A stretch of 64,000 nucleotides of DNA, from assembly GCF_000423065.1 (NCBI RefSeq), contig NZ_KE383973.1, forward strand, positions 33,141 to 97,140, written 5' to 3'. The notes under the pieces were generated by a model. That model made no database searches. It saw only the letters and a list, made by a program, of their open reading frames with translations, and was not told the origin of the DNA. Of this stretch, positions 60,370 to 64,000 are shown one piece after another. Source of the stretch: Christiangramia echinicola DSM 19838. Lineage in GTDB: Bacteria > Bacteroidota > Bacteroidia > Flavobacteriales > Flavobacteriaceae. Position numbers and translations under genes: made by a program. The number at the start of each line of letters is the position of its first letter. Position 1 is the first letter of the stretch.

Positions 60370-60580
60370 AAGCTCGACGGTCTGTTATTACATAATTAAG
60401 GTCGCTTGTAAAAGAGTTCGCAAGTTTATCACTTACGTAAGATTCGAACCTGGTTTTGCTTCGCGTCTTTTGTGCAGGTTAACATCTACCCAGCCAGAGG
60501 TGCTAATGTTGGGCCTTAGAGTTCAATAATGAAGGTTTAAATTACCCGCAAATTGCCTAAAAATATTAATTTAATCTTAA

Positions 60581-60652
60581 ACCCCTTCATTTAAGGGGTG
60601 TCAAAAATTAAAATTGAGTTAATTTTTATGTTGCCCCTGTAAAAATATGGGG
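60581..60652. repeat. Three consecutive inverted repeats before the glutamine synthetase promoter
   Basis: ACCCCTT/AAGGGGT (60581-60599), AAAAATTAA/TTAATTTTT (60603-60627) and CCCC/GGGG with an 11-base spacer (60634-60652) follow one another. They sit upstream of the near-consensus -7 at 60713, so they would be binding sites or the end of an upstream transcript rather than a glnN leader. The first two have perfect arms. Confidence 0.6.
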
Positions 60653-60813
60653 TAAATTCAAAAAATTGTAATTTTTTAGAGATTGAATCTTCAATTTTTA
60701 ATACATATATCCTATATTCGCAACTTGAAACAAAAAAATTGTGCGATTCTGGCGATTTCTAATCAGTTATACGCCAAATCTTTATCAAAAAGAATACAAC
60801 TAAAAAATTCTAT

Positions 60814-63000
60814 ATGTCAACTTTAAGATTTCAAGCTTTAAAAGAAACTTTAAACCGTAAGCCTCTTAAAATTACTGAGCCTGCAAGAAGATCAGAGATT
60901 TTCTCCAGTAATGTATTTAATGAAACTGTAATGAGACAGTTTCTTACGAAAGAAGCTTTTGAAAATGTAACGGAAGCTATGCGTACGGGAAAGAAAATTG
61001 ACCGTAACGTAGCCGATCATATCTCTACGGGAATGAAAGAATGGGCCATTTCTAAAGGAGTGACTCATTATACTCACTGGTTTCAACCATTAACTGGAAC
61101 TACTGCAGAGAAACATGATTCTTTCTTTGAGCCTTTATCAGAAGGTCTTGCGATTGAAAAATTTGGAGGTAGCCAGCTGGTACAGCAGGAGCCTGATGCT
61201 TCCAGTTTCCCAAGTGGTGGAATTAGAAACACCTTTGAAGCCCGTGGTTATACCGCATGGGATCCAACTTCACCAGCATTTATATGGGGAACTACGCTTT
61301 GTATCCCAACTATTTTCGTTTCCTATACAGGAGAAGCACTGGATAATAAGACTCCATTATTGAGAGCGCTACAGGCAGTAGATAATGCAGCGACAAATGT
61401 GGCAAAATATTTTGACAAAAATGTAAAGAAAGTAAATGCTACTCTTGGATGGGAGCAGGAATACTTTCTAATAGATTCAGCTCTCGTAGCTTCAAGACCT
61501 GATATCACTTTAACAGGTAGAACCCTTCTAGGACACTCCCCAGCTAAAGGACAGCAATTAGACGATCACTATTTTGGTTCAATCCCATCAAGAGCTATTT
61601 CTTTTATGATGGATCTTGAGATTGAATGTATGAAACTGGGTATTCCGGTGAAGACGCGTCACAACGAGGTGGCTCCTAATCAGTTTGAGTTGGCCCCGAT
61701 CTTTGAAGAGGCAAACCTTGCGGTAGATCATAACTCCCTTATTATGGATGTGATGAAGAAAGTTGGGGAAAGACACAATTTAGCTGTATTAATGCATGAG
61801 AAACCATTTGCCGGAATTAATGGTAGTGGTAAACATAATAACTGGTCTCTGGCAACAGATACCGGTACAAATTTGCTTTCACCGGGTTCAACTCCAATGA
61901 AGAACCTTCAGTTTTTAACCTTTTTTATAAATACCATCAAGGCAGTTTATGATAATGAGGAATTATTGAGAGCATGTATCGCCAGTGCTTCTAATGACCA
62001 TCGTTTAGGGGCAAATGAAGCTCCGCCAGCAATTATTTCGGTATTTATCGGTTCGCAGTTAACTAAGGTACTGGATGAACTTGAAAAAGTTACTGACGGA
62101 AAGCTTTCTCCACAGGAAAAAACAGATCTAAAGTTAAACGTAGTTGGTAAGATACCGGAAATTCTTCGTGATAATACCGATAGAAACCGAACTTCTTCTT
62201 TTGCATTTACCGGGAATAAATTTGAATTCCGTGCGGTAGGTTCGCTTGCTAACTGTGCAAATGCAATGACGGTATTAAATAGTATCGTTGCCAAACAACT
62301 TAAGGACTTTAAGGTTGAGGTAGATAAGCTTATCAAGGATAAGAAGATGAAGAAAGATGATGCTATTTTCAATGTTCTTAGAGAATACATCAAAAAATCT
62401 AAAAAAATTCGATTTGAAGGTGATGGTTATGGAGAAGCCTGGGAAAAAGAAGCTAAGAAACGCGGTCTAAGTAATAACAGAACCACTCCGCAGGCACTAA
62501 AAGCTCAAGTTAGTAAGAAGACGATTTCTTTGTATAAAGAGCTGGAGGTAATGAATAAAACAGAGGTCGAAGCTCGTCATGAGATCGAACTTGAGGAATA
62601 TGCCATGAGAATCCAGATAGAAGGACGTATTCTTGGGGATATAGCCAGAAATCATGTGATTCCAACAGCAATCCGCTACCAGAATATTCTTATTAAGAAC
62701 GTTACGGGTTTAAAGGCGATCTATGGAGAAGAGTATACCAGACATGCTAAAGAACAATTAGAGATCATAGAAAGTATTTCTGCACATATTGCCAGCATTA
62801 ACTCTAATGTGAATGCGATGATTGAGGCCAGAAAAATCGCTAATAAAATTGAGGATGTAGAGAAAAAAGCTTTTGCTTATTGTGATGACATCAAACCTTA
62901 TTTTGAAGAAATAAGATACCATTGTGATAAACTGGAGTTATTAGTGGACGATGAACTTTGGCCATTGACAAAATACAGAGAAATGTTGTTTACTAAATAA
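60814..63000 (+). CDS. glnN: Glutamine synthetase type III
   Basis: GSIII (728 residues) makes glutamine from glutamate, ammonia and ATP. The length is diagnostic of type III; types I and II are much shorter. Segments include ITEPARRSEIFSSNVFNETV, THYTHWFQPLTGTTAEKHDS, LGWEQEYFLIDSALVASRPD, VAPNQFELAPIFEEANLAVD, HEKPFAGINGSGKHNNWSLA and RNRTSSFAFTGNKFEFRAVG. It probably forms dodecamers. It is monocistronic, with a long upstream gap and a strong terminator. No nitrogen regulatory gene is adjacent. Confidence 0.96.
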   Translation: MSTLRFQALKETLNRKPLKITEPARRSEIFSSNVFNETVMRQFLTKEAFENVTEAMRTGKKIDRNVADHISTGMKEWAISKGVTHYTHWFQPLTGTTAEKHDSFFEPLSEGLAIEKFGGSQLVQQEPDASSFPSGGIRNTFEARGYTAWDPTSPAFIWGTTLCIPTIFVSYTGEALDNKTPLLRALQAVDNAATNVAKYFDKNVKKVNATLGWEQEYFLIDSALVASRPDITLTGRTLLGHSPAKGQQLDDHYFGSIPSRAISFMMDLEIECMKLGIPVKTRHNEVAPNQFELAPIFEEANLAVDHNSLIMDVMKKVGERHNLAVLMHEKPFAGINGSGKHNNWSLATDTGTNLLSPGSTPMKNLQFLTFFINTIKAVYDNEELLRACIASASNDHRLGANEAPPAIISVFIGSQLTKVLDELEKVTDGKLSPQEKTDLKLNVVGKIPEILRDNTDRNRTSSFAFTGNKFEFRAVGSLANCANAMTVLNSIVAKQLKDFKVEVDKLIKDKKMKKDDAIFNVLREYIKKSKKIRFEGDGYGEAWEKEAKKRGLSNNRTTPQALKAQVSKKTISLYKELEVMNKTEVEARHEIELEEYAMRIQIEGRILGDIARNHVIPTAIRYQNILIKNVTGLKAIYGEEYTRHAKEQLEIIESISAHIASINSNVNAMIEARKIANKIEDVEKKAFAYCDDIKPYFEEIRYHCDKLELLVDDELWPLTKYREMLFTK

Positions 63001-63021
63001 GTTGATGTTAAACTGAAATTT

Positions 63022-63052
63022 AAAAAGCCACGCCCCTAAAGCGTGGCTTTTT
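63022..63052 (+). terminator. Rho-independent terminator after glutamine synthetase
   Basis: Perfect 12-bp arms AAAAAGCCACGC and GCGTGGCTTTTT enclose CCCTAAA, 21 bases past the stop codon. Confidence 0.93.
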
Positions 63053-63123
63053 ATTTTAAATTATCCCGATTATTTACTAGAACTGTTTAAACTAATTATC
63101 TTTGAAACCTCTAAGAAAAAGTC

Positions 63124-64000
63124 ATGAGTAAAGAAGTAAGTAAACGATATTCAGGAAGAGGTGTTTCAGCTGGAAAAGAAGATGTGCATAATGCAATCAA
63201 AAATGTTGATAAAGGATTGTTCCCAAAGGCTTTCTGTAAGATCGTTCCAGATCATTTAACCGGTAGTGAAGATCATTGTTTGATCATGCATGCCGATGGT
63301 GCGGGTACAAAATCTTCTCTTGCATATATGTACTGGAAGGAAACCGGAGATATTTCGGTTTGGAAGGGAATAGCCCAGGATGCTTTGATCATGAATATAG
63401 ATGATCTGCTTTGCGTAGGAGCTACTGATAATATTTTACTTTCTTCTACAATTGGCCGGAATAAGAATTTGATTCCGGGGGAGGTAATTTCAGCAATAAT
63501 TAATGGTACAGAAGAATTGATCTCAGAGTTGAAAGATTTTGGAGTTGAAATTCACTCAACCGGAGGTGAAACTGCAGATGTTGGTGACCTGGTAAGGACT
63601 ATAATTGTAGATTCTACGGTAACCGCCAGAATGCCGAAAGCTAAGGTGATAGATAATGCTAATATCAAGCCCGGGAATGTGATCGTGGGACTTTCTTCTT
63701 TTGGTCAGGCTTCTTATGAAAAGGAATATAACGGCGGAATGGGGAGCAATGGTCTTACTTCTGCGCGTCATGATGTTTTCTCAAAAGTATTAGCAGAAAA
63801 ATTTCCTGAAAGTTTCGATAGTTCGATTCCAGAAGAATTGGTTTATTCCGGGACAAAAAAACTTACAGATGCTGTGGAAAATAGTCCTATTGATGCCGGG
63901 AAATTAGTGTTGTCACCAACTAGAACATACGCTCCTATAATTAAGAAGATCCTTAAGGATATTGGAAATGAAAAGATAGATGGAATGGTGCATTGCAGTG
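63124..64000 (+). CDS. purM: Phosphoribosylformylglycinamidine cyclo-ligase (5' part, runs off window)
   Basis: The frame is open from the ATG at 63124 to the window edge, giving 292 codons. PurM (AIR synthetase) closes the imidazole ring in purine synthesis using ATP. Segments are RYSGRGVSAGKEDVHNAI, IMHADGAGTKSSLAYMY, WKGIAQDALIMNIDDLLCVG, IHSTGGETADVGDLVRTI and VIVGLSSFGQASYE. These match the Bacteroidota form of the enzyme, which is longer than the E. coli protein. The C-terminal quarter is missing. Confidence 0.93.
   Translation, partial: MSKEVSKRYSGRGVSAGKEDVHNAIKNVDKGLFPKAFCKIVPDHLTGSEDHCLIMHADGAGTKSSLAYMYWKETGDISVWKGIAQDALIMNIDDLLCVGATDNILLSSTIGRNKNLIPGEVISAIINGTEELISELKDFGVEIHSTGGETADVGDLVRTIIVDSTVTARMPKAKVIDNANIKPGNVIVGLSSFGQASYEKEYNGGMGSNGLTSARHDVFSKVLAEKFPESFDSSIPEELVYSGTKKLTDAVENSPIDAGKLVLSPTRTYAPIIKKILKDIGNEKIDGMVHCS

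Larger units (their letters stand above)
60189..60813. other. 625-base gap rich in inverted repeats, no protein gene
   Basis: No open frame of size was seen. Several inverted repeats occur: GAGTATACTC (60259-60268), CCATCTAT/ATAGATGG (60339-60369), CTTACGTAAG (60432-60441), AACCTG/CAGGTT (60447-60480) and the group at 60581-60652. A TATATTCG near-consensus -7 lies at 60713-60720, likely the glutamine synthetase promoter. A structured RNA or regulatory leader is possible but unproven. Confidence 0.5.

Noticed and set aside
60441-60460. GGTTCGAATC on the minus strand as a possible tRNA T-arm
   Set aside because: The flanking T-stem bases do not pair and no acceptor or anticodon arm can be built around it.

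Overview
The window is a stretch of a Bacteroidota chromosome, most likely marine Flavobacteriaceae (the overall look resembles Gramella/Christiangramia, but the genus is an inference). The evidence is AT-rich coding sequence, promoter -7 elements of the form TAnnTTTG, a Na+-pumping NQR complex, type IX secretion traits (a Por-type C-terminal sorting domain and a T9SS plug protein), DUF3667, DUF4293 and DUF5103 families, an Oar-like TonB-dependent receptor, type III glutamine synthetase and BlaI/M56 pairs. It is mainly housekeeping core genome. No prophage, CRISPR array, insertion sequence or obvious genomic island was seen.

Layout: 1-11395 holds two minus-strand genes for huge repeat-built surface or secreted proteins; the left one runs off the window. 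11686-16945 holds pruA, an NRDE protein and the apaG/DUF3667/T9SS-plug cluster. 17106-24628 is nqrABCDEF, a small conserved protein and apbE, the flavinyltransferase that matures NqrB and NqrC. 24629-29317 is a six-gene minus-strand run: gpmI, thioredoxin-like lipoprotein, HAD phosphatase, map, an HNH/NUMOD4-like protein overlapping map, and a methyltransferase. 29778-33517 holds two L,D-transpeptidases of different families, clpP and two GNAT proteins. 33565-33961 has tRNA-Gly(TCC), a duplicated tRNA 3' end with terminator, and dispersed palindromic repeats. 33962-45643 carries rho, truA, an ABC exporter, cdaA, folP, a DoxX-like protein, tpiA, prmA and clpS. 45756-51079 has an HEIGH-type metalloprotease, tRNA-Arg(ACG), a response regulator and PAS histidine kinase, an exported RidA protein and a DinB protein. 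51217-56529 holds an Oar-like receptor, an orphan, DUF2461, apt and a 50-residue gene. 56632-64000 holds a BlaI/M56 pair with a likely operator, a Ca2+/Na+ antiporter, a 625-base gap rich in inverted repeats, glutamine synthetase III and the start of purM.

The most useful anomalies are these. The histidine kinase has a whole extra PAS domain open upstream of its first ATG, with no ATG, GTG or TTG to start it. The tRNA-Gly tail and its terminator are duplicated 114 bases apart. Three copies of a 28-base palindromic repeat are present. Two predicted TTG starts lie inside promoter -7 elements. The gap before glutamine synthetase contains several inverted repeats. I found no clear new defence or mobile system.
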